Shown here one piece after another: positions 36,801 through 46,865 of a stretch of DNA of 64,000 bases. Where the stretch lies: NCBI RefSeq assembly GCF_016862375.1, contig NZ_BOMV01000015.1, forward strand, positions 1-64,000, given 5' to 3'. This DNA comes from Paractinoplanes rishiriensis. Lineage in GTDB: Bacteria > Actinomycetota > Actinomycetes > Mycobacteriales > Micromonosporaceae. Numbering within the stretch: position 1 is the first letter of the stretch; each line of letters begins with the position of its first letter. The position numbers and the translations under genes were made by a program. Below the pieces are notes generated by a model. It saw nothing but the letters and a program-made list of their open reading frames with translations. It did no database searches and was not told the DNA's origin.

Positions 36801-39800
36801 CGCCTTCCGGCGGGTGCGCCGCTTCGCGCTGCTGGCCGGCAAGCTCGGCCTGGACCCGGCCGAGATCGCCGCCGTGTTCACCGACCAGGACCTGGTGGGC
36901 AAGTTCCCCGAGCACCTGGTGCTGCCGCCGGGCGTGACCCGGTTCGACACGCTGCTGGAGAGCTTCGACGGCACCATCTACGCGTTCGGCGCCGGCGGCT
37001 ACTGGACCTACTCGGCGACCACGTACGTCCTCACCGACCCGGCGCCGAATCCGCTGCCGGAGCTGTCCGTCCAGTTCGGCGGCCTGGTGCGGATGGACGC
37101 CGCATTCCGCTACGACGCCGGCACCGAATGGCTCATCGGCCGGGACGCCCACGGCACCTCACATGCCTTCACCCGCGCCCGGGGCAGCACCCGCTGGGTG
37201 CCGCGCGAGCAGCTCTGGGGCCGGATCCGGAACAACTTCGACGACCCGGCGCGGATCGACGCCGCCCTCGTCGACGCCGACGGCCGGACCTACCTCTTCT
37301 GCGGCGACCAGTACGTGCGCTACACCGGCACCGCCTTGGACGTGGTGGACGAGGGCTACCCACGCGACACCGCGCAGTGGTGGGAGCGGGAGGAACTGGG
37401 CGCGCCGTTGCCGGCCGGCTTCCGCGCCTCGATCGACGCCTGTTTCCAGGGGCTGGACAACCGGATCCACCTGTTCGCCGGCGACCAGTGGCTGGCCGGC
37501 GGTGCCGGCCGCACCGCGCAGCCGATCGCCGAGGTCTGGGGGAAGGTCCGCAACAACTTCGACCACGCGAGCCGGATCGACGCGGCCGCGGCCGACGGGC
37601 CCGTGGTCCGGTTGTTCGCGGGCGACCAGCAGGTCACGTACTCGGACTGCGTCGAGAACGACGGCGTCCGGGTGGACGAGGGCTACCCGCGCCGGATCAC
37701 CGACGTTCCGCCGGCGTTCGAAGGCCGGGTCGACGCGGCGTTCGTCGACGCCGACGGGGTGACGCACCTGTTCCAGGACGACCGGACGGTCGCGCTGAGC
37801 GGCCCGGGCAGCGTGGTGGTCCCGACCGCGCAGCGGTGGGGCGTGCTGCGCCCGGCGCTGCCCGGCGGCAAGGTGGACGCCGCCTTCGTGGGGCTCGACG
37901 GCAGGACCTACCTGTTCAGCGGCGAGACCTATCTGCGCTACTCCACGGCCGACTACTCCGCGGTCGACTCCGGCTATCCGCGCCTGATCCGCCGGGACTG
38001 GGGCGGGCTGGACCGGGTGGACGCGTCGGTGGTGCTGGACGGCCGGGCCTACCTGTTCGGGGTGGGCGGCCCGCTGTTCGACCTGCCGCCGGGGCTCGAC
38101 CCCGGCACCGTGACCCCGGCGCTGCGCAATCGGCTCGCCGAACACGGCCTCACCCCGGCCAAGGCGGAGGGCGCGGCGCCCGAATGGCGGATACACACCG
38201 AGCAGGGCGTCACCCTGACGGTCCGGCAGGAAGGCAGGCGCACCAAGGTCTTCGGCGACGGTTCCCGGTTCTACGTCCGCTACTCCACCCCCGACTACAG
38301 CACCCCCGACGCCGGCTATCCGAAGCCGCAGACCGACAACTGGTGGAACCTGCCGGACGGTATCGAGTTCGGGCCGGTCGACGCGGTCTTCACCGGCCGC
38401 GACGACCGCACCTACCTGTTCTCCGAGGGCCGGATCGTCGTCTTCGACGCCCGGCACCGCTGGTGGTCCGAGCCGCAGAGCCTGCGCGGGCATTGGGACA
38501 GCTTCCCGTTCGAGACGGTGGACGCCGCGTTCGTCGGGCCGGACGGCCGCACCTACCTCTTCCACGACGACCAGTACGTGCGCTACTCGGGCAGCGACTA
38601 CACCGAGGTCGACGACGGCTATCCGCGGACGGTCGGCACGTTCTGGGGCCACGTCGTCAACCACATCGCCCGCACCGGCCGGGTGGACGCCGCGCTGGTC
38701 ACCGACGTGACGGAGACCGTCGACGGGGTCGAGGTGCCGCGCACCTACACCTATCTCTTCTCCGGCGATCAATACGTCCGGTACGGCGCCGGCGACTACG
38801 CGGTCGTGCAGGACGGATACCCGCGCGCCGTCCGGCAGCTCAACGGCGAGCCGGGGCTCGCCGCGCTCGAGGTGACGCTGGACGGGGTGGACGCCGCGTA
38901 CGCCGACCGGCGCAACACCTACCTGTTCCGCGGCGACACGTGCCACGTGGTGTCGGCAACCGCCTACCGCCGCTACGACGACATCCCCTGTCTGCCGGGA
39001 ATGAGCTGCGCCTTCATCGAGAACGGCTCGGTGCTGGTGCAGAAGCCGGAGGGCTGGATGCGCCGCTCCGCCCTCGAAGGGCGGGCGGTCAGCGCGACAC
39101 CGTTCCGGCCGCGGACGCTGCGCGCCGTGCCGGCGAAGTTCCGCACCGGCCTGGACGCGGTCCTGACCGGTGCGGACGGCAACACCTACCTGTTCCAGGG
39201 GCCGTCCTGCTTCAACGTCCGGCTCAACCGGGAATACCCGCTCGCCGAGGAGTGGGGCCGGCCCCGCAACATGATCTTCCAGAACAACGTGGTGGACGCG
39301 GCGTTCGTGGGGCGGGACGGGAAGACCTACCTGTTCAGCGACGACCAGTTCGTGGTCTATCCGGACGTGGCCGGCACCACGATCGAGGGCGACCCGCGGC
39401 CGATCGGCGACCACTGGGCCGGCCTGACCAGCGTGGGCCTGGCCTACGTGCGGGGCGGCGTGACCTATCTGTTCGAGAAGCCCGACGGCGCGGGGCGGAT
39501 GCGGTGCGTGGCCTACTCCGGCACCGGCTACGGGCAGCCCGACGAGGGATACCCGACGACCGTCGACGCGGGCTTCTGGCCGGCGCCCGGTCACTTCGGC
39601 ATTCCCGACGCGGTCCTCTTCGAGGGCGAGACCATGCTGCTGCTGCGCGGCCGGCACTGCCTGTCCTACAACGAGAAGACCGACGCGTGGTCCTATCCGC
39701 GGCCCATCGACCGGGTGTGGCCCGGCTTCGGCCGGCTGGCCGGCCGCGACGAGGACCGGCTGCACACCGCCTTCACGGCGGCCGACGGCGCGACCTACTT

Positions 39801-42800
39801 CTTCGCCGGCGAGCGGTACGCCCGGTACGCCGACGGCGTCTTCGGCGCACCGGCCGAGGTTCGCGAGCGGTGGGGCCTGTCCCGCAACCCGTTCATCCCG
39901 GCCGGCAGCGGCGCGACGGTGGACGCCGCGTTCGTGTGGCGCGGCGAGCAGACGTTCCTGTTCTCGGGAAACCACTACGTCCGCTACACGGGACCGGACT
40001 ATCAGTACATCGACACCGGCTATCCGAAGCGGATCGCCGGTCACCTGCGCACCGAGGAGCCGTTCGCCAACCTGCCGGAGTCCTTCGAGGACGCCCTGGG
40101 CGGGCCCGGCGAGCCGAGCGGGATCGATGCGGTGGTGGCCAACGACCGCACGGTGTTCCTCTTCCTCGGCGGCACCTGCCACGCCGTCTCCCGGACCACG
40201 ACCGGCACCGTCCGCGTCGGCGCGCTGGGCAAGGTGCGCAACACCATCGCCGAGCGGCAGCGGGTGGATGCGGCGCTCGTCGCCGACGGGTGCACCTACC
40301 TGTTCTCCGGCGACCAGTACGTGCGCTACTCGGGCCACGACCACACGACGGTGGACGACGGCTATCCGAAGTCGATCGGCGACAGCCTTCCGCACGAGCT
40401 GAGCCTGACACCCCTGCCGGACGAGTTCGCCGACGGGCTGGACGCCGCGTTCCACCTGCCGGACAAGCGGACCTACCTGTTCAAGGGCCGCGACTTCCTG
40501 GACCGCGGCACCCTGCGGCCGGTCAAGGGCGCGTGGGGCACCGTCGGCAACGCGTTCACCACCGGCCGGCCGGGCATCGACGCCGCCTTCCGGTCGCCGG
40601 CCGGCGACCTGTACGCGTTCCGGGCCGGCCAGTACGTCCGGTATCCGGCCGGCGCGCTCGCCGGTGATCCGGATCGGCCGGCCCTGGCCGAGGAGGGCTT
40701 CCCCCGCACCGTCACCGACGACTGGGGTGACCTGCCGGACGACTTCGAGGAGGGCCCGGACGGCGCCTTCACCTTCGAAGGCCGTACCTACCTGGTCAAG
40801 GGCGACCGCTACGTGCGCTACGCCGGCGACCGGTACGACCGGGTCGAACGCACCTTCCCGCAGGAGTTCGCGCGCCGCTGGTCGTCCACGGCCGACTACC
40901 GGCTGAGCGACGTGCACACCATCGTCCGGTTCGTCGAGCTGGCCCGGGCACATCCCGGCCTCGCCGCGTTCCTGGACACCGGCGCCGAGGACCCGTACGC
41001 GTACCTGTCCGGACTGTTCGGCCGGGACGCCGAGGAGGTGCGCTGGGCCCGCCGCAACAGCGCTCTGATCAACCCGGTCACCGCCGAGGAGTCGCGGTTC
41101 GAGATCGAGTTCCTGCTGGCGCTGGTCGACGCGTTCGCGCTCACCGACCGGCTGGGTGTGCCGCTGAGCGAGGTACACACCGACGTCTGGTCGAACCTGT
41201 ACGGCACCACCGTGGACGTGGACGCCGCGGCGGACGCCCTGCACCGGATGCTGGAGCGCCGCACCGGCGCCGCCGACTGGATCACCCTGTCCGCGCAGAT
41301 CCACAACGAGCTCAACGTGCGCAAGCGTGATGCCCTGGTCCCGTCCGTGATCCACCTGCATACCGAGTTCAGCACCTCGCGGGACCTGTTCGAGCGGTTG
41401 CTCATCGACGTCGACATGGGCAGCGCCGGCACCACCTCACGGGTGCGGGAGGCGATCGCGGCGACCCAGCTGTACCTGCACCGCTATCTGCTCGACCTGG
41501 AGCCGGTCACGCTGCCCGCCGGCGCCGACCCGGACGAGGTGCGGCAACGGCTGAAGCGCTGGTGGAGCTGGATGCGCAACTACCGGGTCTGGGAGGCCAA
41601 CCGGAAGGTCTTCCTCTACCCGGAGAACTATGTGCGCCCCGAGCTGCGTGGCCACAAGACACCGGCCTTCCGCGCCCTCGAGAACGACCTGTTGCAGGGC
41701 GAGATCACCGACGACGCGGTCCGCAAGGCGTACAAGCGCTACCTGGACGAATACACCGAGGTCTCCCGGCTGGCCATCGCCGGCGGCTACGTGTACGTCC
41801 CGGACGACGTGCCGGCGGGCACCCGCCGCCTGGTGGTCTTCGGCCGCACCCGCACCGAGCCGCGGCGCTATTACTACCGCAGCGCCGAATTCCGCGACGG
41901 GGAGAAGACCTCCGCCTCCTGGGACCCGTGGCTCAAGGTCGACGTGCAGATCGACGCGGAGCGGGTCGACCCGGTCCACGCGTTCGGCCGGGTGTTCGTC
42001 TTCTGGCCGGTGGTCGAGACGGTGCTGCCCGACGACCCGGCGAAGACCACCATCGTCGCCACCCGCGACGGCGACGCGCAGAAGGTGACCGCGCCACCCC
42101 CCAAGTACCGGGCGCGGATCCTCTACTCGTTCGGCAACCTCAACCAGGAGTGGGTGCCGGCCCAGGTGCTCGCGGTCGACACCGCGCAGGACGGCCCGAT
42201 CTCCGAGGTCACCCTGAACGTCCAGGCGTCCCGGACCGTGCCGGGCGGGCCGCCCGGCGACCACGACGCCATCGTGGTCACCTGCGCCTACACCGTGGCG
42301 GGCCGGACGGTCGGCTCGTGCTTCACGCTGACCCCCGAGCTGTACGGGCTGCGATCCGGCGATCCGGTGTTCCCGCCGAAGACCGCCGACCTGAGCCGGA
42401 TCTTCGCCGGGCCGGACGCCGGCTCGATCGACCCGGCGCGCGTGGTGCGGTTCAACGCGCCGGCCGACTCGGACGACGGGCCGTGGGCCAGCATCGATCA
42501 CAAGGGCGGCAGCTTCCTGTGCCGGCCGATCATCGCGCCCGCCGAGGCGAAGACCCTGCAGGGGCTGCGGGGCAACGACCTGCGGCTGCCCACCACCTGG
42601 GAACGGATCAACGCGGCTTTCCAGCTCGCCGACACCACCCTGGTGTCCTTCGACAACACGAACGGGCGGTTCGTCCTGGCGCCGCCGGACAAGGTGAGCA
42701 CCGGCCGGGCCACCCAGGCGATCGGCGAGCGGTGGGGCGTCATCGACACCAACCTGGTCCGGACCAAAGTGGTGGACGCCGTGCTGGCCCGGCGCGATCA

Positions 42801-45800
42801 CATCTTCGTGTTCTCCGGCGACGAGTACTACCGGTATCCGGCGGACGACCTGGGGCGGCTCGACGCCGGTTACCCCAAGCCGATCGGCTCCAACGAGGAG
42901 AACCTGCCGCCCTGGTCGCGGATCGACATCGCCTGCACCGACGAGGACGGCACCGAATACTTCTACTCGCGGCTGGCGAACCTCGTGTCCACGTCTGCCG
43001 ACCTGACGGTGGGCCAGGAGCTGAGCGAGGTGTGGCACATCGCACCGGAGCTCAGGCCGGACACCGCAGCCTACGCCCGCGGCCGGGCCTTCCTGATCTT
43101 CGGCGACCAGTATCTGCCGGTGGCACCGGCCGGCGACGTCGCGCTGCTGCCGCTGGCCGGGAACCAGGTCGGCCTGCCCGAGACGGCGCCGCCCGGCCCG
43201 TCCGTGCCGTACCTGCGTGGCCTGGTGCAGTTCCTCAGCGCCGACAACCTGTGGGTCGTGCGGGCCCCGCGTCAGCCCCGCCACGAGCGGCCGAACTTCA
43301 GGCTGGGAATCATCCCGACCACCATCAACCGCGAGAACCGGGTGGACGCGGCCTACCGCGACGGCGAACACCTCTACCTCACCGCGGGCGACGAGTTCGT
43401 CCGGTACACGGTGACCCCGGACTCGATCCCCGACTTCATCGACGACGGTTACCCGAAGAAGATGGCCCAGCCGATCACCGGGTTCTTCCGCCGCAACGGG
43501 CAGCGTTACGTGCTCAGCGGGTCCCGGTACGCGCTGCTCCCCGACGGCGCCGAGCTGGACGTGCCGCTGTCGTTCGCGCCGATCCTGGGGAGCTGGCGAG
43601 GGCTGCCACCCGAGATCCCGGGCCTGCTCACCGGCACCATGGACACCGACGACGTGCTGTGCTTCTTCTTCTCGGGCGGCCAGTACGCCGGGTATCCGGT
43701 CTCGTCGGCCTCGCCCTACGAGATCGCGGCGCTGCCGCACGAGATCATCCGGCTGACCTCCAGCACCGCGTACGAGCTGAACCGCCGGCTGCTGGTCGGC
43801 GGGGTGGACGCGCTGCTCACCCCGCAGACCCAGCAGATCGACGAGTTGCCCGGGTTCAGCGCGACCCGGTCCGACGCCACCACCATCCAGGTGTCGCCGA
43901 CGCTGACCACCGGCGTGCCGGCCAGCTCGCACCTGGACTTCACCAGCTCCAACGGCGGCTACTACTGGGAGATCTTCTGCCACGCGCCGCTGCTGATCGC
44001 CCAGGCGCTCAACGACGCCCAGCGGTTCGCCGACGCGCGGCGCTGGTACGAGTACGTCTTCGACCCGACCGAGCGCACCGACTACTGGCGTTTCCTGCCG
44101 TTCCTCGCCGTCGACGTGGACGCCCTGGTGGCCGGCTGCCGGGGCGACCTGGACGACCTGGGCGACGACGCGGTGCGCGAGCTGATGGAACCGGTACTTC
44201 GGATGGTGGCGGCGATGGCCCCGGCCTTCCACCAGGCCCGGGAGCTGACCGCCGCGGAGCAGTCCGACCTGGCCGGCCTGGCCGCAGCCGGGCTGGACGG
44301 GGTGACCGCGGCGCTGGCCGGGCTGGCACCGACCGAGGTGGTGCGCAGCCTGCGGGAGCGGGTCGCGCTGATCGCCCGGCTCGGCCGGCAGTACGACGTG
44401 ATGGGCGACCGGGGAAGTCTGGTCAAGGCCTACCTGGACGACCCGTTCGACCCGCACGCGATCGCCGAGCTGCGCCCGGCGGCCTACCGGCGCGCGGTGG
44501 TGATGGCCTACATCGACAACGTGCTCGACTGGGCCGACATGCTGTTCCGGCAGTACACCGCGGAAAGCCTCGACGAGGCGCGGATGCTCTACATCCTCGC
44601 CTACGACCTGCTCGGCCCGCGGCCATATGACCTGGGCGCGCGGGTTCTGCCGCCGGCGGCCAGCCCCGAGACGCTCGACGCCGTGCCGGCGGGGGAGACG
44701 GCCGCGGTCGACCACCTGACCGGCGACGGCACGTTGCTCGAGGGCGCCGGATCGGTGCACGCCGGTGTCGCCGGACCGTACTTCTACGTCCCGGACAACA
44801 GCACGTTCTTCGAGTACTGGACCCGGGTCGAGGACCGGCTGCGGAAGATCCGGCAATCGCTGGACATCATGGGCGTCAGCCGGCCGGTACCCCTCTTCGA
44901 ACCGCCGGCGGACGTGCTGGCGCTGGTTCGCGGCGCGGCCACCGGCGCGGCGCCGGACGAGGTGGCGGCCGGCGCCGCCGTGCCGCTGCCGCATTACCGG
45001 TTCGGCGTCCTGTTCCGCAAGGCGCAGGACCTGGTCGACCGGCTCCGCCAGTTCGGTGGCGACCTGCTCGCCACGACGGAGAAACGGGACGCCGAGGAGC
45101 TGTCCCTGCTGCAACAGCGCCACGAGACGGCGATCCTGGCCCTGACCCGCGGCATCAAGGAGGCCGAGGTGACGATCGCCGCGCAGCACCTGCTGGAGAT
45201 GCGGGCCGCACGGGACGGCGCCGCCGTGCGGGTCCAGCACTACGAGCAGCTCCTCGCCGCCGGACTGTCCCCGGTGCAGCAGGCACAGATCGAGATGATG
45301 GCGCACGGCGCCAACGCGCATTTCGCCGCCAGCGGGCTGAAGATCGGTGCGGCGATCGCCAAGGGCATGCCGGAGGCGCTGCTCGGGCCGTTCATCATCG
45401 GCATCAAGGCAGGCGGTGAGGAGTTCGGCGGCGCGCTGGAGGCGGGGGCGGACGTCGCGTCGACGCTGGGCGAGGGCCTCAGCCTGCTCGGCGAGATCCT
45501 CGGCGTCCGGGCCGACCAAGCCCGCTCGGTGGAGGACTGGACCGTGCAGCTGGCCACCGCGCGCACCGACGTGGTCCAGACCGGCTACCAGGTGGCGGCG
45601 GCCGAGCAGCAGGTGGCGATCGCGCAGCGCGAGCTCGACATCCTCAACCTGCAGGCGGCGAACAACGAGGCGGTCGCCACTTTCCTGACCGGTAAGTTCG
45701 CCGGTGCCCAGCTCTACCAGTGGATGGCCGGCCGGCTCTCCACCATGTACTTCCAGACCTACCACCTCGCGTACGAGACGGCCCGTGCGGCCGAGCGCGC

Positions 45801-46848
45801 CTACCAGTTCGAGCAGGGTGCCGACAGCACCGGCGGCTTCATCAGACCCACCTCCTGGGAGAGCCGGCGCCAAGGGCTGCTCGCCGGTGAGAGCCTGGCG
45901 CTGGACCTGGAGCGGCTCGGCAAGGCGTACGCCGACGGGAACCGCAGGGGCCTGGAGATCACCAAGCGGGTCTCGCTGCTCGTCCTGGACCCGCTGGCCC
46001 TGCTGGACCTGAAGAACACCGGGCGGTGCGAGTTCGCCCTGACCGAGGCGCTGTTCGACCGGGACTTCCCCGGCCACTACCGCCGTCAGATCCGGACGGT
46101 GAGCGTCTCGTTCGACACCGGCGAGGGGCCGGTGGGGGTGAACGCCACCCTGACCCAGCTGGACAACAAGACGGTGGTCTCGGCCGATCCGAGGGCGGTC
46201 AAGTTCCTGCTGGAGCCGAAGGGGTCGCCGCCCGCGACGGTGCGCGGCGACTGGCGGGCCAGCCAGCAGATCGCGCTGTCCGACATCGACGAGGGCCGGG
46301 ACAACAACGGCCTGTTCGAGCTGCGCTTCGACGACGACCGGTATCTGCCGTTCGAGGGCACCGGCGCGGTCTCCCGGTGGCGGCTGGACACCGGCGGCCA
46401 CCTGCCGACGGTGGAGCTGCTGGACGTGGCGGTCACCGTCAAATACACCGCCGAGGCCGGCGGGGAGGCCTTCGCCACCGCGGTCCGGGGCATGCTCAAG
46501 CCGCACCCGGCGGCCCGCTTCTTCGACGTGGCCACCGAATTCCCGGACGCCTGGCAGGAGTTCCAGAGCAACGGCACCGGCGAGCTGGTGCTGCCGATCA
46601 CGCCCGACCTGTTCCCGGGCATCAGCGGCCGGCAGATCACCGGCATCTACGCCAGATACCAACTGGCTCAGGGCGGCGCCGCCCGGTTCCTGCTCGACGG
46701 TGACCGGCAGACCGCGTTGCCCGACGGCAAGCTGCTGCGGACATCCGGTCTGGCCCTCGGCGCGAACGGCTTGACCCTGCAGCTGGACGGCGACAAGACC
46801 GCGCTCTCCGGCGTCGGCCTGGTGCTGACCTACCGAGCCGGCGTCTGA
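33820..46848 (+). CDS. Giant Tc-toxin A-subunit-like protein with hemopexin-repeat arrays
   Basis: The protein has 4342 residues. Residues 1-130 match the TcA N-terminus (VFSPAAYLVELL, LDRRPDLRRVVLD, SPYLDIVNEVLE), followed by a helical shell to about 1045. About two dozen hemopexin repeats (RVDAAFVG...TYLFSGDQYVRY...VDDGYPR) fill roughly 1048-2350. A TcA neuraminidase-like/linker region (about 2355-2745) holds WSWMRNYRVWEANRKVFLYP. Some seven more divergent repeats lie at about 2928-3300. The C-terminus has YYWEIFCHAPLLIAQALN (about 3382), WTRVEDRLRKIRQSLDIMG, a long hydrophobic Gly/Ala channel stretch (about 3829-3902), LEITKRVSLLVLDPLALL, and a TcB-binding-like beta domain. There is no signal peptide, as in other Tc toxins. 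GTG 33820 follows AGGGGAGG; ATG 33793 is an alternative. A receptor-binding, pore-forming translocator is inferred. Confidence 0.9.
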   Translation: MLKNDSSPSYEQLFGELNFRTDDDARSVFSPAAYLVELLGLLEESFDRPSLLDRRPDLRRVVLDADNTFVESPYLDIVNEVLERLVGANPYQTLRTSIHPFGLPFSLRNERLRSCLDHLRVTPEELYRLFAAEVDHDLVAREYLRLSAEDVAVVTTELPDESAVKTAYGRPDDGTLSDLQDVVRFSAATGLAGAQVRELVAVSPDAVTMAAGGTRIEPAAGAGAVGVGWFERAHRLIRLARMTGLTLTDLGLVVTSCCAGRIDAAALRTVAVAVRLRRDHDLTAAQVCELAGAVDPAVIEGCSGDIMASRNRHYRARLAAAAGVAEGDIAATVRRYRERYTGAEPSPFDRGEIGQPEITLLRRVARLAAALGIAVDELFDVLVALESDPSLHRYSTFVVLGAAPAGARDYHRVLSGGDPAAGLWLTQLLFAVVTWMRATGFAATELAEILGGRPGPADADQVAVLDAIKRAFDPAAFTAGVFVSDRFSERAAKVIYDVLTAYDTTVVSARDDRLLRVDPAGVPAAASDAVRDLGVIAAEDFAGLGLDQRLTAKICANLVHLGVLRADGTLAVDATAGLRLASDFSGCAEMLFKTISSVVNGTASLFPSDLVALDNLSPQQQAELYDNLIFNGYLNEEGDLRQPDFFLDAGNLADFAVNVDLADVAGAVWQLLDGRMARFRAEPLPIDPEIFADLRLTGAQLAALMESLRFNGYLDAAGAYRDKAALNRLAVADFRLALPFYPHRRAVLDAMRAQVAAFRAELYTVTADDFVRLADDAMGERVLAALDGTYLANGRVRDEALFADPDGALDLGTAFTEAEQATVFRQIGTVLADQRPYRIGAEALAELGLTADEPDQLVAQLTGMGLLDEGRAVAPDRLEYFRNAGNALDFVLPGLEDYSTDIFFLLHAAATEQQAAITEIGRCLADLAQAQRAAFSGALADAFGVPAGTAAAISEAVTGGPAEALDVLLAPVLATADATAGEVTAVPADPHFRLAFRRVRRFALLAGKLGLDPAEIAAVFTDQDLVGKFPEHLVLPPGVTRFDTLLESFDGTIYAFGAGGYWTYSATTYVLTDPAPNPLPELSVQFGGLVRMDAAFRYDAGTEWLIGRDAHGTSHAFTRARGSTRWVPREQLWGRIRNNFDDPARIDAALVDADGRTYLFCGDQYVRYTGTALDVVDEGYPRDTAQWWEREELGAPLPAGFRASIDACFQGLDNRIHLFAGDQWLAGGAGRTAQPIAEVWGKVRNNFDHASRIDAAAADGPVVRLFAGDQQVTYSDCVENDGVRVDEGYPRRITDVPPAFEGRVDAAFVDADGVTHLFQDDRTVALSGPGSVVVPTAQRWGVLRPALPGGKVDAAFVGLDGRTYLFSGETYLRYSTADYSAVDSGYPRLIRRDWGGLDRVDASVVLDGRAYLFGVGGPLFDLPPGLDPGTVTPALRNRLAEHGLTPAKAEGAAPEWRIHTEQGVTLTVRQEGRRTKVFGDGSRFYVRYSTPDYSTPDAGYPKPQTDNWWNLPDGIEFGPVDAVFTGRDDRTYLFSEGRIVVFDARHRWWSEPQSLRGHWDSFPFETVDAAFVGPDGRTYLFHDDQYVRYSGSDYTEVDDGYPRTVGTFWGHVVNHIARTGRVDAALVTDVTETVDGVEVPRTYTYLFSGDQYVRYGAGDYAVVQDGYPRAVRQLNGEPGLAALEVTLDGVDAAYADRRNTYLFRGDTCHVVSATAYRRYDDIPCLPGMSCAFIENGSVLVQKPEGWMRRSALEGRAVSATPFRPRTLRAVPAKFRTGLDAVLTGADGNTYLFQGPSCFNVRLNREYPLAEEWGRPRNMIFQNNVVDAAFVGRDGKTYLFSDDQFVVYPDVAGTTIEGDPRPIGDHWAGLTSVGLAYVRGGVTYLFEKPDGAGRMRCVAYSGTGYGQPDEGYPTTVDAGFWPAPGHFGIPDAVLFEGETMLLLRGRHCLSYNEKTDAWSYPRPIDRVWPGFGRLAGRDEDRLHTAFTAADGATYFFAGERYARYADGVFGAPAEVRERWGLSRNPFIPAGSGATVDAAFVWRGEQTFLFSGNHYVRYTGPDYQYIDTGYPKRIAGHLRTEEPFANLPESFEDALGGPGEPSGIDAVVANDRTVFLFLGGTCHAVSRTTTGTVRVGALGKVRNTIAERQRVDAALVADGCTYLFSGDQYVRYSGHDHTTVDDGYPKSIGDSLPHELSLTPLPDEFADGLDAAFHLPDKRTYLFKGRDFLDRGTLRPVKGAWGTVGNAFTTGRPGIDAAFRSPAGDLYAFRAGQYVRYPAGALAGDPDRPALAEEGFPRTVTDDWGDLPDDFEEGPDGAFTFEGRTYLVKGDRYVRYAGDRYDRVERTFPQEFARRWSSTADYRLSDVHTIVRFVELARAHPGLAAFLDTGAEDPYAYLSGLFGRDAEEVRWARRNSALINPVTAEESRFEIEFLLALVDAFALTDRLGVPLSEVHTDVWSNLYGTTVDVDAAADALHRMLERRTGAADWITLSAQIHNELNVRKRDALVPSVIHLHTEFSTSRDLFERLLIDVDMGSAGTTSRVREAIAATQLYLHRYLLDLEPVTLPAGADPDEVRQRLKRWWSWMRNYRVWEANRKVFLYPENYVRPELRGHKTPAFRALENDLLQGEITDDAVRKAYKRYLDEYTEVSRLAIAGGYVYVPDDVPAGTRRLVVFGRTRTEPRRYYYRSAEFRDGEKTSASWDPWLKVDVQIDAERVDPVHAFGRVFVFWPVVETVLPDDPAKTTIVATRDGDAQKVTAPPPKYRARILYSFGNLNQEWVPAQVLAVDTAQDGPISEVTLNVQASRTVPGGPPGDHDAIVVTCAYTVAGRTVGSCFTLTPELYGLRSGDPVFPPKTADLSRIFAGPDAGSIDPARVVRFNAPADSDDGPWASIDHKGGSFLCRPIIAPAEAKTLQGLRGNDLRLPTTWERINAAFQLADTTLVSFDNTNGRFVLAPPDKVSTGRATQAIGERWGVIDTNLVRTKVVDAVLARRDHIFVFSGDEYYRYPADDLGRLDAGYPKPIGSNEENLPPWSRIDIACTDEDGTEYFYSRLANLVSTSADLTVGQELSEVWHIAPELRPDTAAYARGRAFLIFGDQYLPVAPAGDVALLPLAGNQVGLPETAPPGPSVPYLRGLVQFLSADNLWVVRAPRQPRHERPNFRLGIIPTTINRENRVDAAYRDGEHLYLTAGDEFVRYTVTPDSIPDFIDDGYPKKMAQPITGFFRRNGQRYVLSGSRYALLPDGAELDVPLSFAPILGSWRGLPPEIPGLLTGTMDTDDVLCFFFSGGQYAGYPVSSASPYEIAALPHEIIRLTSSTAYELNRRLLVGGVDALLTPQTQQIDELPGFSATRSDATTIQVSPTLTTGVPASSHLDFTSSNGGYYWEIFCHAPLLIAQALNDAQRFADARRWYEYVFDPTERTDYWRFLPFLAVDVDALVAGCRGDLDDLGDDAVRELMEPVLRMVAAMAPAFHQARELTAAEQSDLAGLAAAGLDGVTAALAGLAPTEVVRSLRERVALIARLGRQYDVMGDRGSLVKAYLDDPFDPHAIAELRPAAYRRAVVMAYIDNVLDWADMLFRQYTAESLDEARMLYILAYDLLGPRPYDLGARVLPPAASPETLDAVPAGETAAVDHLTGDGTLLEGAGSVHAGVAGPYFYVPDNSTFFEYWTRVEDRLRKIRQSLDIMGVSRPVPLFEPPADVLALVRGAATGAAPDEVAAGAAVPLPHYRFGVLFRKAQDLVDRLRQFGGDLLATTEKRDAEELSLLQQRHETAILALTRGIKEAEVTIAAQHLLEMRAARDGAAVRVQHYEQLLAAGLSPVQQAQIEMMAHGANAHFAASGLKIGAAIAKGMPEALLGPFIIGIKAGGEEFGGALEAGADVASTLGEGLSLLGEILGVRADQARSVEDWTVQLATARTDVVQTGYQVAAAEQQVAIAQRELDILNLQAANNEAVATFLTGKFAGAQLYQWMAGRLSTMYFQTYHLAYETARAAERAYQFEQGADSTGGFIRPTSWESRRQGLLAGESLALDLERLGKAYADGNRRGLEITKRVSLLVLDPLALLDLKNTGRCEFALTEALFDRDFPGHYRRQIRTVSVSFDTGEGPVGVNATLTQLDNKTVVSADPRAVKFLLEPKGSPPATVRGDWRASQQIALSDIDEGRDNNGLFELRFDDDRYLPFEGTGAVSRWRLDTGGHLPTVELLDVAVTVKYTAEAGGEAFATAVRGMLKPHPAARFFDVATEFPDAWQEFQSNGTGELVLPITPDLFPGISGRQITGIYARYQLAQGGAARFLLDGDRQTALPDGKLLRTSGLALGANGLTLQLDGDKTALSGVGLVLTYRAGV

Positions 46849-46865
46849 GCAACGGAGGAAACGGC

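Noticed and set aside
36960..40870. The regularly spaced repeats in DNA, considered as a CRISPR or other array
   Set aside because: They lie within one continuous frame, vary in sequence and length, and encode hemopexin repeats.
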